From DATKMP01 sp035541775 (lineage in GTDB: Bacteria > Bacteroidota > Ignavibacteria > UBA10030), in contig DATKMP010000182.1 in the NCBI GenBank assembly GCA_035541775.1, positions 1 through 6,111 on the forward strand: a DNA stretch of 6,111 nt, in the 5' to 3' direction. The notes beneath the pieces were generated by a model. That model was not told the origin of the DNA and did no database searches. It worked only from the letters and a program-made list of their open reading frames with translations. Shown here piece after piece: positions 1 through 6,111 of this stretch. Every line of letters starts with the position of its first letter. The first letter of the stretch is position 1. A program made the position numbers and the translations under genes.

Positions 1-351
1 CTCGTTGCGAACTGCCCGCAGCATCTTCAACGCAGAAAAAATTTTTTTTTTATACGTCCATCGTTTGCGAATTGCAGGGTCATTCTGCAGTACAAAATGA
101 TTCTTCGAACTTAACAACACATCGATGGTTGCTTGAGGGTAGTGTTTTTTGAGCGCTGCAAACAATGGCGTCGAGACCAGCACATCGCCAATCATATCCT
201 GTCGGATAAATAAATATTTGCAAGCGTTGTAATCAACCGTGGAAATGATTTCGTGTTTTCGGGAGACAAATTTTCCAAGAAGCCGTATCAAGGAACGCCG
301 AAAACCGATTTCGATGCGTTTAAGGAATGGGTCTTTCACAACAGCACTCAT
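1..351 (-). CDS. Glycosyltransferase family 9 (ADP-heptose:LPS heptosyltransferase-like), N-terminal part, 3' end off the left edge
   Basis: The reading frame opens at an ATG at 351-349 and stays open for 117 codons to the left edge, so the C-terminal two thirds are missing. The diagnostic stretch is residues 46-77: a hydrophobic strand, then RQDMIGDVLVSTPLFAALKK, then HYPQATID. This is the N-terminal GT9 motif of heptosyltransferases such as WaaC and WaaF. D56 in the GD pair aligns with the catalytic Asp13 of E. coli WaaC. Known members transfer heptose or related sugars from a nucleotide donor to the LPS core at the cytoplasmic face of the inner membrane; the sugar used here cannot be read. 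About 40 basic residues precede the motif, a longer N-terminus than WaaC. The start overlaps the stop of the upstream ABC exporter (ATGA), suggesting translational coupling and a shared envelope role. An A10 run lies in codons 101-104. The family call is firm; the exact acceptor is unknown. Confidence 0.88.
   Translation of the reverse strand, partial: MSAVVKDPFLKRIEIGFRRSLIRLLGKFVSRKHEIISTVDYNACKYLFIRQDMIGDVLVSTPLFAALKKHYPQATIDVLLSSKNHFVLQNDPAIRKRWTYKKKIFSALKMLRAVRNE
36..51 (-). repeat. A10-T6 homopolymer tract inside the GT9 coding region
   Basis: On the coding strand ten A are followed directly by six T (plus-strand T at 42-51, A at 36-41). The tract encodes Lys-Lys-Lys-Ile-Phe around residues 101-105 of the glycosyltransferase. 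The frame is intact as given, since the downstream translation still looks like a GT9 helix-rich segment. Long A runs can slip during replication or transcription, so this is a candidate site for frame switching, or for a sequencing error. No switching is shown by the sequence itself. Confidence 0.7.
348..351 (-). other. ATGA stop/start overlap between ABC exporter and GT9 gene
   Basis: The ABC exporter ends with TGA at 350-348 and the glycosyltransferase begins with ATG at 351-349, sharing two bases (ATGA). No convincing Shine-Dalgarno sequence is seen just upstream. Termination-reinitiation is the likely way the second gene is translated, which would couple the amounts of the two proteins. 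The coupling is inferred from the overlap. Confidence 0.8.
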
Positions 352-2180
352 TCGGGTTGAGAGTCGGCAAATTGGAGAGAATGCAGGCGTTTGTATAAGC
401 CGCTTTCTCTTTGTAATAATTCTTCGTGTGTTCCCATTTCCACAATGGTTCCGGCATCGAGGACAAAAATGCGGTCGCAATGCGTGATGGTGGACAGCCG
501 ATGTGCAATAACGAACGATGTGCGCCCCTTCATCAATCGCTCAAGCGCTTCTTGAACGATGAGCTCGGATTCCGTATCAAGCGCCGATGTCGCTTCATCG
601 AGCAATAATATTTTAGGATTCCGCAAAACTGCGCGTGCAATAGCAATGCGCTGTCGCTGTCCGCCGGAAAGTTGCAAGCCGCGCTCCCCAACTTCTGTAT
701 CATATCCATGTTCCAGCCGCTCGATAAACGTATGAGCATTGGCGGCACGAGCAGCTTCAAACACTTCGTCATCCGTCGCAGTCAATCGCCCATAGCGAAT
801 ATTTTCTCTCACATTTCCTGAAAACAAAACAACGTCTTGCGGCACAATCGCTATTTGATTTCGCAGCGATTGTAAATTCATATTTTTTGAATCGATATCA
901 TCGATCAATATTTTTCCATGAACAATGTCATAGAATCGTGGAATAAGATTCACCAAGGTACTTTTTCCAGAGCCGCTGGGCCCTACCAGCGCAATCGTTT
1001 CTCCAGCGGCAACTTTAAAGGAAATATGGGAAATTGCTTGAAGGTCGGTTGTATAGGAAAAGGAAACATCCTCAAAACAAACATTTCCCTTCACGATCAG
1101 TGGGACATTTTCTTCGGATTGCGATTCCGGGACTAAGTCCAACACATCAAAGATAAAACGAGCGGAAACAAGTGTCTTCTGAATTCGTGCCGCACCTTCG
1201 CCTAATGATTTGATCGGCTTCGCCAAACTGGTCACAATAATTAAAAAGAAAATCATAGTCTCAATGGTCATCGATCCGATAATAAAGAGGTATCCGCAAA
1301 ACACGACAAGCAACGATGTTGCGATCGTATTAAACAATTCGTTGGTCGGACTGAGCAACGCAATGACGCGAACAATTTTCATGGAAAAATGATAATTAGT
1401 TTCCACCTTTTGTTTGAACTGTGCGCTTTCTTTTTTTTCTCGTGTAAATGATTTCACAATTCGGATGGCAGAGATGCGTTCCTGCAAAAACGCAGAAATA
1501 TCTGCCAACGTATTGGATAAATCTTTGCTGTAAGAACGGATTCTATCGCCGAAGCGGCGGGAAATAGCGCCCGATAGAGTAAAGATGAAAACCGAAACAA
1601 GGGTCAATTGCCAGCTTGTATAAAACAGCGCGGTTGCAAAGATCAGTGCATAAACAATATTCTGGACGAACTCGACAATCAAATAGAGTGCTTGCTCGAG
1701 ATTATTCACATCGTTCGTAATGCGGGACATAATGTGCCCCGTTTTGTTCTCGTCAAAATATTTAACAGGCAAGCATACAATACGGTCGAACATTTCGGTA
1801 CGAAAGCGCATCAAGATTTTTTGCTGCACGGAACTCATGAGATATTCGCGCGAATAGACAAATGAGACCTTCACTAAAATTATGGCCAAGACCGCAAACG
1901 CGAATTGATAAATAAGAGAGAAGCTTTCCTGTTTTCCATGAACGATGAACGAATACAATACGAAATCTCTTACTTTCAGGACAACCGGAACCAGAATTTC
2001 CTGCTTATGCTGCACTTGTACACTGATATTTTGCAGCACTTCAAACAGTCGGGCTATTAAAAACGCGGAAGCAGTATCGGCCGCGCTCATAATTGCGACG
2101 GAAAGTAAGCCGCCAACAATGCGCCACTTATATTTGAAACAGTATTTTGCTAAACGAAGCAGTATGCTGGTTGGTTTCAT
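348..2180 (-). CDS. MsbA-like ABC exporter (fused transmembrane and ATPase domains)
   Basis: This 610-residue half-transporter would act as an inner-membrane homodimer. Its type is the lipid-A flippase/multidrug exporter (ABCB/MsbA) class. The transmembrane part spans about residues 20-320: TM1 near 20-45, TM2 near 90-110, TM3-4 near 165-207, TM5-6 near 277-320. The coupling-helix motif YFDENKTGHIMSRITNDV follows TM2 at about 141-158. The ATPase domain (about 360-600) is complete: Walker A GPSGSGKST (400-408), Q-loop Gln448, signature LSGGQ (504-508), Walker B ILLLD with catalytic Glu529, D-loop SALD (532-535) and H-loop His560. I chose the ATG at 2180-2178 because the membrane domain starts in the normal place from it. 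An in-frame TTG at 2216, which would overlap the uvrC stop, adds 12 residues. Neither has a Shine-Dalgarno sequence. The adjoining GT9 gene favours a lipid-A or lipid-linked glycan substrate, but sequence alone cannot separate this from a drug exporter, so no symbol is assigned. Confidence 0.93.
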   Translation of the reverse strand: MKPTSILLRLAKYCFKYKWRIVGGLLSVAIMSAADTASAFLIARLFEVLQNISVQVQHKQEILVPVVLKVRDFVLYSFIVHGKQESFSLIYQFAFAVLAIILVKVSFVYSREYLMSSVQQKILMRFRTEMFDRIVCLPVKYFDENKTGHIMSRITNDVNNLEQALYLIVEFVQNIVYALIFATALFYTSWQLTLVSVFIFTLSGAISRRFGDRIRSYSKDLSNTLADISAFLQERISAIRIVKSFTREKKESAQFKQKVETNYHFSMKIVRVIALLSPTNELFNTIATSLLVVFCGYLFIIGSMTIETMIFFLIIVTSLAKPIKSLGEGAARIQKTLVSARFIFDVLDLVPESQSEENVPLIVKGNVCFEDVSFSYTTDLQAISHISFKVAAGETIALVGPSGSGKSTLVNLIPRFYDIVHGKILIDDIDSKNMNLQSLRNQIAIVPQDVVLFSGNVRENIRYGRLTATDDEVFEAARAANAHTFIERLEHGYDTEVGERGLQLSGGQRQRIAIARAVLRNPKILLLDEATSALDTESELIVQEALERLMKGRTSFVIAHRLSTITHCDRIFVLDAGTIVEMGTHEELLQRESGLYKRLHSLQFADSQPE

Positions 2181-2212
2181 TGAAGAAAAACTACGATTTT
2201 TTCGCCGGATTA

Positions 2213-2216
2213 TCAA
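2213..2216 (-). other. Possible TTGA overlap of uvrC stop and alternative ABC exporter start
   Basis: uvrC stops with TGA at 2215-2213. A TTG codon at 2216-2214 is in frame with the ABC exporter, so a TTGA overlap could start a 622-residue form. TTG is a weak initiator and the 12 added residues (charged and serine-rich) do not resemble the family's N-terminus. I therefore treat the ATG at 2180 as the likelier start. Confidence 0.4.
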
Positions 2217-4114
2217 ACGGCATCGGCAGCGTGTTGTTCATGAGATTTCTCGGAAGAAGACGACACAAAATATTCCATAATTTTTGTTGCTACAGATTGT
2301 CCAACGACATCGGCAAGTTGTTCTTCTGTTGCAAAGCGAACTCCCGTTACAGATCCAAACGCTTCCAGTAATTCCTGTGCATGTTTTTTCCCGACTCCTT
2401 TAATTAAATCTAATTCTGTTTGCAAAATTCTTTTCGAGCGTACCGTACGATGATAGGTAATTGCAAATCGATGTGCTTCATCTCGTACGCGCTGCAACAG
2501 GCGGAGACTGGAAGAAGTCTTTGGCAAGAGCAATGCTTCGCTTTCTCTCGGAACGAATACTTCTTCCAAACGCTTTGCTAAACCGATGATAGGAACATGG
2601 TGCAGTTCCAGATGCAACAGCACTTCCACCGCGCTGGATAATTGTCCTTTACCGCCATCGACCACAATCAAATCAGGAAATGATTCACCGCGTTCTTTTA
2701 CGCGCGTGTAGCGCCGTTCCACCACTTCGCGCATGCTGGCGAAATCATTCGGGCCATCGACACTTTGGATTTTGAATTTCCGGTATTCGCTTTTTCGCGG
2801 CGCGCCATCGACAAACACCACCATCGATGCAACCGTATCGGTTCCCTGCGTATTGGAAATATCAAAACATTCAATGCGGCGCGGCGGAGCAGAAAGTCGC
2901 AAATCTCGCTGCAGCGCTTGAACAGCATGCGGAATAAAATCTCCGCGTTTCAATCGATGCACGGCAAGTTCATCTAACCAGAATTGCGCGTTCGCTTTTG
3001 CCATCGCAATAAGCTTCGCTTTTTCACCGGCTTGCGGCGTTTCGATGGAAATAGTCGTTCTTGTTTTTTGGCGAAGCCATTCTTCCACGGAATTCGTCGA
3101 ATCCATAACATCCGAAAGAACGATCTCTGTGGGAATATCTTCTTCGTCGGAATAATGCTGTGTAAGAAAATATTCTAATAAATTTGCCGCCGGCGTCATT
3201 TCGACATTAACAAGATAATGATGCTGGCTGGCGATCACTTTTCCTTCCCGCACTTTAAATACCACGATGCAAGCATCATCCTCTTTGGATGCGACTGCAA
3301 TAATATCTCTATCTGCTTCACGCGCGTCCACCATTTTTTGCTTGCCTTCATACACGCTCAGCGCGTGAATTTTGTCCCGGATTTTTGCGGCATCTTCAAA
3401 TCGCAATTCATCAGAAAAATGCTGCATTTCATTTTGCAAGGTGTCAATGGCACTATGTACTTTTCCACGCAGCACACGCGCAACCTGATCGATCATCGAT
3501 TGATAATATTCCCGCGTGACGAATCCCTCGCAAGGTCCTTCACATTTTTTGATGTGATAATCCAAACAAACTTTATATTTATGTTTGGCGATGGCTGCTT
3601 CGGTAAATTCATCGTTGCAGCTACGGATCATAAAAATATCGCGGATAGTTTTCAAAGCAAACCGCATCGACTTGACATCGGTATAGGGGCCAAAATATTT
3701 TCCACCGAGTATTTTTCGTCTTGTGACAAAGACGCGAGGAAACTGTTCATTCGTAATAACAATGTAGGGATAACTTTTATCGTCTTTCAAAAGAACATTG
3801 TACCGCGGTTTTATTTGTTTGATGAGATTGGATTCGAGAATCAACGCTTCAACTTCGCTGTCCGTAACAGTCAGCTCGACATCGGCAACTTTCGAAACCA
3901 TAGCGTCGGTTTTAGGATCCGGCGTTCTCGATTTTTGAAAATACTGGCGCACCCGATTGCGCAGACTTTGCGCTTTTCCCACATAAATAATTTTCCCATC
4001 GGCATTCTTAAACTGATACACGCCGGGTTTTGCCGGCAATGCATCGAGTTTTTCTGCGAGCGTTAAATCTCCCGATGAAATATGAATATTATGTATCGAG
4101 CCGCTTGCATCCAT
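2213..4114 (-). CDS. uvrC: Excinuclease ABC subunit C (UvrC)
   Basis: UvrC makes the 3' and 5' incisions around a bulky lesion once UvrA and UvrB have loaded, in cytoplasmic nucleotide excision repair. At 633 residues it is slightly longer than E. coli UvrC (610). The GIY-YIG nuclease domain (about 25-105) shows GVY at 31-33, YVG at 44-46, R54 and catalytic-type E94 in EALILESNLIK. Cysteines 166, 183, 191 and 195 match the cluster-binding set of UvrC proteins. A UVR motif for UvrB contact lies at about 218-250 (LRFEDAAKIRDKI). The RNase H-like nuclease keeps D418 (FDIS), D457, D486 (VVDGGKGQL) and H548, aligning with E. coli D399, D438, D466 and H538. Two helix-hairpin-helix units follow (about 568-616), then a short Ser/His tail. 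The ATG is the only Met before the GIY domain and lies 2 bp after the preceding stop. It has no Shine-Dalgarno sequence, so coupling is likely. Confidence 0.98.
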   Translation of the reverse strand: MDASGSIHNIHISSGDLTLAEKLDALPAKPGVYQFKNADGKIIYVGKAQSLRNRVRQYFQKSRTPDPKTDAMVSKVADVELTVTDSEVEALILESNLIKQIKPRYNVLLKDDKSYPYIVITNEQFPRVFVTRRKILGGKYFGPYTDVKSMRFALKTIRDIFMIRSCNDEFTEAAIAKHKYKVCLDYHIKKCEGPCEGFVTREYYQSMIDQVARVLRGKVHSAIDTLQNEMQHFSDELRFEDAAKIRDKIHALSVYEGKQKMVDAREADRDIIAVASKEDDACIVVFKVREGKVIASQHHYLVNVEMTPAANLLEYFLTQHYSDEEDIPTEIVLSDVMDSTNSVEEWLRQKTRTTISIETPQAGEKAKLIAMAKANAQFWLDELAVHRLKRGDFIPHAVQALQRDLRLSAPPRRIECFDISNTQGTDTVASMVVFVDGAPRKSEYRKFKIQSVDGPNDFASMREVVERRYTRVKERGESFPDLIVVDGGKGQLSSAVEVLLHLELHHVPIIGLAKRLEEVFVPRESEALLLPKTSSSLRLLQRVRDEAHRFAITYHRTVRSKRILQTELDLIKGVGKKHAQELLEAFGSVTGVRFATEEQLADVVGQSVATKIMEYFVSSSSEKSHEQHAADAV

Positions 4115-4116
4115 TG

Positions 4117-5250
4117 CTATTTTACATACAGCAGTTTTTTCGTTATCGAAATTTGACTACCTGTCACGATGTTCACCGCATCCAACTTGTAAAAATAAAT
4201 TCCTGAAGAAAGGTTCAGCGCTCCGGCATTGAACGATGAAACATATACTCCAGGAGTGTAAATTCCGTTCGATACTACGGCAACTTGCCGTCCGGTTACG
4301 TCATATACTTTTAACATAACAAAAGAAGTCGATGGTACCGAAAAACGAATCACAGTACTTGGATTAAAGGGATTCGGATAATTCTGATCGAGAACAAATT
4401 GCTGCGGCACAGATTGCTTGGTTCGCACGGCGGTGACAGAAGGGTTTCCGGCATTGACCCAAGCAGTATAAAGGAAACTTCCATACTCCAGCGCGGCATG
4501 CTGAAATTGTTGAATGGTGAAATATTGAGCCCGATTCCAGAATGTATCGATGTAGATGGTGCTGCTTGTCGATCCATAAGATCGTGCGATTTGATCTGCG
4601 ATATAAACGGAATCGATAAGAGAATTAGAATGATACATAATGTCGAAGACGGTATCTAACGGACTCGGGATGAGATGCACGGCAACAGAATCGATATGAA
4701 TACTTGGTTGATAACTTGTGATCATATTCGTTTCATACCGGGAATGAACGCCGTTGCTTCCGCTTCCATATTTGCTTGCATATCCATTATAGTACGTTGT
4801 TGCATGCAAGGGCTGATGTGCATCGCCGACATAATGTCCTAGATCTCCAGCCGATCTCCAAGCATTGTACCAATCGTTCGCACGAAATTGACTCGTCAGC
4901 TTTGTCATCACCGAATCGATGACCCACGGCAGCATGCCGACGGTGTTTCTGATATACGGTTCGCCGTACATCAAAAACAGAGAATCGCGATTGTGCGTAA
5001 TCGTATGAGTTGAAAATCCCGAAACATCTTCCATATCCATAAAGTGCTTTGGTTCCGTTGGAGAACCGCTGCGCGAATCCGGTACCGATGCAGAATCTGT
5101 CAGTTGTTGAATAAGAGTCGGTGTAAGAATAGTTCTATCCGGAAAATCTCTTGCTCCTGCACCATTGATAATTGCATGCCCGACTCTTCCCCATCCGCAA
5201 AACAAGAGACAGGCGGTCATCGTCAGCGAAAGTAATATAGCTCGTTTCAT
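4117..5250 (-). CDS. Secreted zinc-dependent phospholipase C / S1-P1 nuclease superfamily hydrolase with T9SS sorting domain
   Basis: This 377-residue exported enzyme has a signal peptide (1-19), a catalytic domain (about 20-262), a linker and a type IX secretion tail (about 287-377). All nine expected ligands of a three-zinc site can be placed: W20, H25, D72, H86, H139, D143, H149, H169 and E173. The core motif HYVGDAHQPLH (139-149) is shared by S1/P1 nucleases and bacterial phospholipases C. W20-H25 spacing is like P1 nuclease, whereas the last pair is HxxxE (VHSRYE), as in Bacillus-type phospholipase C; P1 has HxxxD there. The substrate, phosphodiester in nucleic acid or in phospholipid, is therefore open. 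Trp must be N-terminal to bind zinc, so cleavage before W20 is inferred. The ATG has a strong Shine-Dalgarno sequence, and the gene starts 1 bp after the EamA stop and ends 2 bp before uvrC. It would act outside the cell or on its surface. Confidence 0.88.
   Translation of the reverse strand: MKRAILLSLTMTACLLFCGWGRVGHAIINGAGARDFPDRTILTPTLIQQLTDSASVPDSRSGSPTEPKHFMDMEDVSGFSTHTITHNRDSLFLMYGEPYIRNTVGMLPWVIDSVMTKLTSQFRANDWYNAWRSAGDLGHYVGDAHQPLHATTYYNGYASKYGSGSNGVHSRYETNMITSYQPSIHIDSVAVHLIPSPLDTVFDIMYHSNSLIDSVYIADQIARSYGSTSSTIYIDTFWNRAQYFTIQQFQHAALEYGSFLYTAWVNAGNPSVTAVRTKQSVPQQFVLDQNYPNPFNPSTVIRFSVPSTSFVMLKVYDVTGRQVAVVSNGIYTPGVYVSSFNAGALNLSSGIYFYKLDAVNIVTGSQISITKKLLYVK
4120..4392 (-). other. Type A (Por) C-terminal sorting domain of type IX secretion
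   Basis: Residues 287-377 of the hydrolase read LDQNYPNPFNPST, then an IRFSVP strand, VYDVTGRQVA, and GIYFYKLDA before a Lys-containing end. This is the FlgD-like/Por secretion tail that directs Sec-exported proteins through the outer-membrane type IX system in the Bacteroidota/Chlorobiota/Ignavibacteriota group. It is normally cleaved or used for surface attachment. It is also the main taxonomic clue in this window. Confidence 0.9.
5194..5250 (-). other. Sec signal peptide region of the secreted hydrolase
   Basis: Residues 1-19 have a Lys-Arg start, a hydrophobic core (AILLSLTMTACLLF) and Cys-Gly before W20. Cleavage between G19 and W20 would free the Trp amine for zinc binding, as in mature PLC and P1 nuclease. 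The -3 position (Phe) is not ideal for signal peptidase I, so the exact cut is inferred from the enzyme family rather than from the site itself. Confidence 0.7.
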
Positions 5251-5251
5251 G

Positions 5252-6111
5252 TTAACTCCTTACAATTTTTTTATTTATCAACATTCGAAAATCTTCGATA
5301 TTGGCAATGATGAGCGATCCAAGCACTGCAATCACTCCTATTCCTTCTTCAAATCCTACAATTTCATGCATCCACAGAACGCCGATGAACAACGCGATGA
5401 CCGGTGTGATGAACGAAATGAGCGACAACATAATGGCACGCATATGTTGTGCAAGCCAAAAATATATAACAAACGTTACAACGGTACCAAAGGTGCCGAG
5501 ATAAAGAAGAATGATCACCGAAATTCGATCGAACATACCAATCGAAATTGATTCCATCACTGCGCTTGCAACCAGTAAAGTAACGGCGCCTATCAACATT
5601 GCCCAGAAATTCATGATAACCGGATCGATATGGGTGCGATATTTCCGCAGAATAATAAGTGCAGAACTTTGAATAAGTGCACTGACCAACACTGCCGCCA
5701 TTCCGAGCAAAAGATTTGTATTTTGCTGCGAGAAACCATCATGGAAAATCAGCATAACTCCACTAAAGCCGACAACCAAGGCGATCCACTGAAAGCAATG
5801 AATACGCTCTTCCTGCAAAAATATTTTTGAGAGAATGACGATCCAAAATGGAAATGTCGCAAAAAGAATCGATGCCAATCCCGATGATATTTGTTTTTGT
5901 CCCCAATATTGCAAGGCAAATGTAACAGTGTAAGAGGTTGCTGCAATCATGAAAATAAGTATCCAGCTTGCCCGATCTTTGGGGACTGGAATTTTTTTAT
6001 ACAGTATCCATCCGCCAAGCACAATGCATGCAATACAAAATCGCATCGCAGCCGAAAAGAGGGGCGGGATATTTTGAACGCCGATTTGCACCGCGGCCCA
6101 CGTTGTTCCCC
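5252..6111 (-). CDS. EamA/DMT-family transporter, N-terminus off the right edge
   Basis: This is a polytopic inner-membrane permease of the drug/metabolite transporter superfamily. The frame is open to the right edge. The first visible residues, GTTWAAVQIGVQNIPPLF, match the TM1-to-TM2 part of EamA proteins, so the GTG at 6091 is internal and only about the first 10-25 residues are missing. About 286 residues remain, with roughly nine or ten hydrophobic segments in two EamA repeats. The first ends near the LVVGFSGVMLIF helix; the second starts at LLLGMAAVLVSALIQSS and ends near VIAVLGSLIIAN. Other family-typical signs are the SSGLASILFATFPFWIVILS and SFITPVIALFIGVLWMHE stretches. Members export amino acids, metabolites or drugs, and the substrate cannot be predicted here. 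The TAA stop is 1 bp from the next ATG, and the last codons carry that gene's Shine-Dalgarno sequence. Confidence 0.92.
   Translation of the reverse strand, partial: GTTWAAVQIGVQNIPPLFSAAMRFCIACIVLGGWILYKKIPVPKDRASWILIFMIAATSYTVTFALQYWGQKQISSGLASILFATFPFWIVILSKIFLQEERIHCFQWIALVVGFSGVMLIFHDGFSQQNTNLLLGMAAVLVSALIQSSALIILRKYRTHIDPVIMNFWAMLIGAVTLLVASAVMESISIGMFDRISVIILLYLGTFGTVVTFVIYFWLAQHMRAIMLSLISFITPVIALFIGVLWMHEIVGFEEGIGVIAVLGSLIIANIEDFRMLINKKIVRS
5256..5261 (-). promoter_or_regulatory. Strong Shine-Dalgarno sequence for the secreted hydrolase
   Basis: On the coding strand AAGGAG lies five bases before the ATG (AAGGAG-TTAAC-ATG), inside the last codons of the EamA gene. It confirms the start at 5250. 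It is the only clear Shine-Dalgarno site in the window; uvrC, the ABC exporter and the GT9 gene lack one. This suggests independent, stronger initiation of this gene within the shared transcript. Confidence 0.85.

Noticed and set aside
239..487. Plus-strand open frame of 82 codons near the left end
   Set aside because: It is antisense to the GT9 start and the ABC exporter C-terminus. The opposite strand carries clear family motifs, so this is a shadow.
1945..2280. Plus-strand open frame of 111 codons across the uvrC/ABC junction
   Set aside because: It is antisense to two well-supported genes, Thr/Arg/Ser-rich with no domain, and shows no initiation signal.
3218..4066. A 282-codon open frame on the plus strand, antisense to uvrC
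   Set aside because: It lies wholly opposite a conserved uvrC and its product is Phe/Ile/His-rich with no recognisable domain. It has no clear ribosome binding site and reads like the complement of the uvrC codons, so it is a shadow frame.
4115..4140. Possible T-rich terminator between the hydrolase gene and uvrC
   Set aside because: The T run at 4135-4141 on the plus strand is A-rich on the transcribed strand and sits inside the coding region. No stem-loop is seen, and the gap to uvrC is only 2 bp.
5194..5250. Lipoprotein signal (Cys14 or Cys18) in the secreted hydrolase
   Set aside because: Neither MTAC nor LLFC fits a good lipobox. The enzyme family needs a free N-terminal Trp, which favours cleavage before W20.
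6089..6091. GTG as the start of the EamA transporter
   Set aside because: The residues upstream of it (GTTWAA) continue the conserved EamA TM1 motif to the window edge, so the true start lies outside the window.

Overview
The window is a compact bacterial gene block with every gene on the minus strand. Transcription therefore runs from the right edge to the left edge. Five genes lie in the order EamA-type transporter (5' end cut by the right edge), secreted zinc-dependent phospholipase C/S1-P1-type hydrolase, uvrC, MsbA-like ABC exporter, and GT9 heptosyltransferase-like glycosyltransferase (3' end cut by the left edge). Junctions are +1 bp, +2 bp, a 32 bp gap (or a 4 bp overlap if an upstream TTG is the start), and a 4 bp ATGA overlap. 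No gene-free stretch exceeds a few dozen bases. I see no internal promoter or terminator, no tRNA or rRNA, no CRISPR array, no insertion sequence and no long repeat.

The best taxonomic clue is the C-terminus of the secreted hydrolase. It has a YPNPFNPST motif followed by a beta-rich tail with a GIYFYKL-like stretch, which is the type A (Por) sorting domain of type IX secretion cargo. That domain, moderate base composition and mostly absent Shine-Dalgarno sequences point to the Bacteroidota/Chlorobiota/Ignavibacteriota (FCB) assemblage. An Ignavibacteria-like or related lineage is plausible, but this is inference. The MsbA-like and GT9 genes fit a Gram-negative cell with lipopolysaccharide.

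By region: 5252-6111 is a drug/metabolite (EamA) permease. 4117-5250 is a signal-peptide-bearing trinuclear-zinc hydrolase with a T9SS tail. 2213-4114 is the nucleotide-excision-repair nuclease UvrC with all expected catalytic residues and a four-cysteine cluster. 348-2180 (or 2216) is a half-size ABC exporter of the lipid-A flippase/multidrug type. 1-351 is the N-terminal part of a GT9 glycosyltransferase.

The last two genes plausibly work together in envelope assembly: one flips a lipid or lipid-linked core, the other adds sugars to the core. The secreted hydrolase and permease also concern the envelope or exterior. UvrC is a housekeeping DNA-repair gene embedded in the run, probably co-transcribed rather than functionally linked. 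I find no convincing undescribed system. The points most worth a second look are the mixed ligand pattern of the secreted hydrolase, the A10 tract inside the glycosyltransferase, and the gene order itself.
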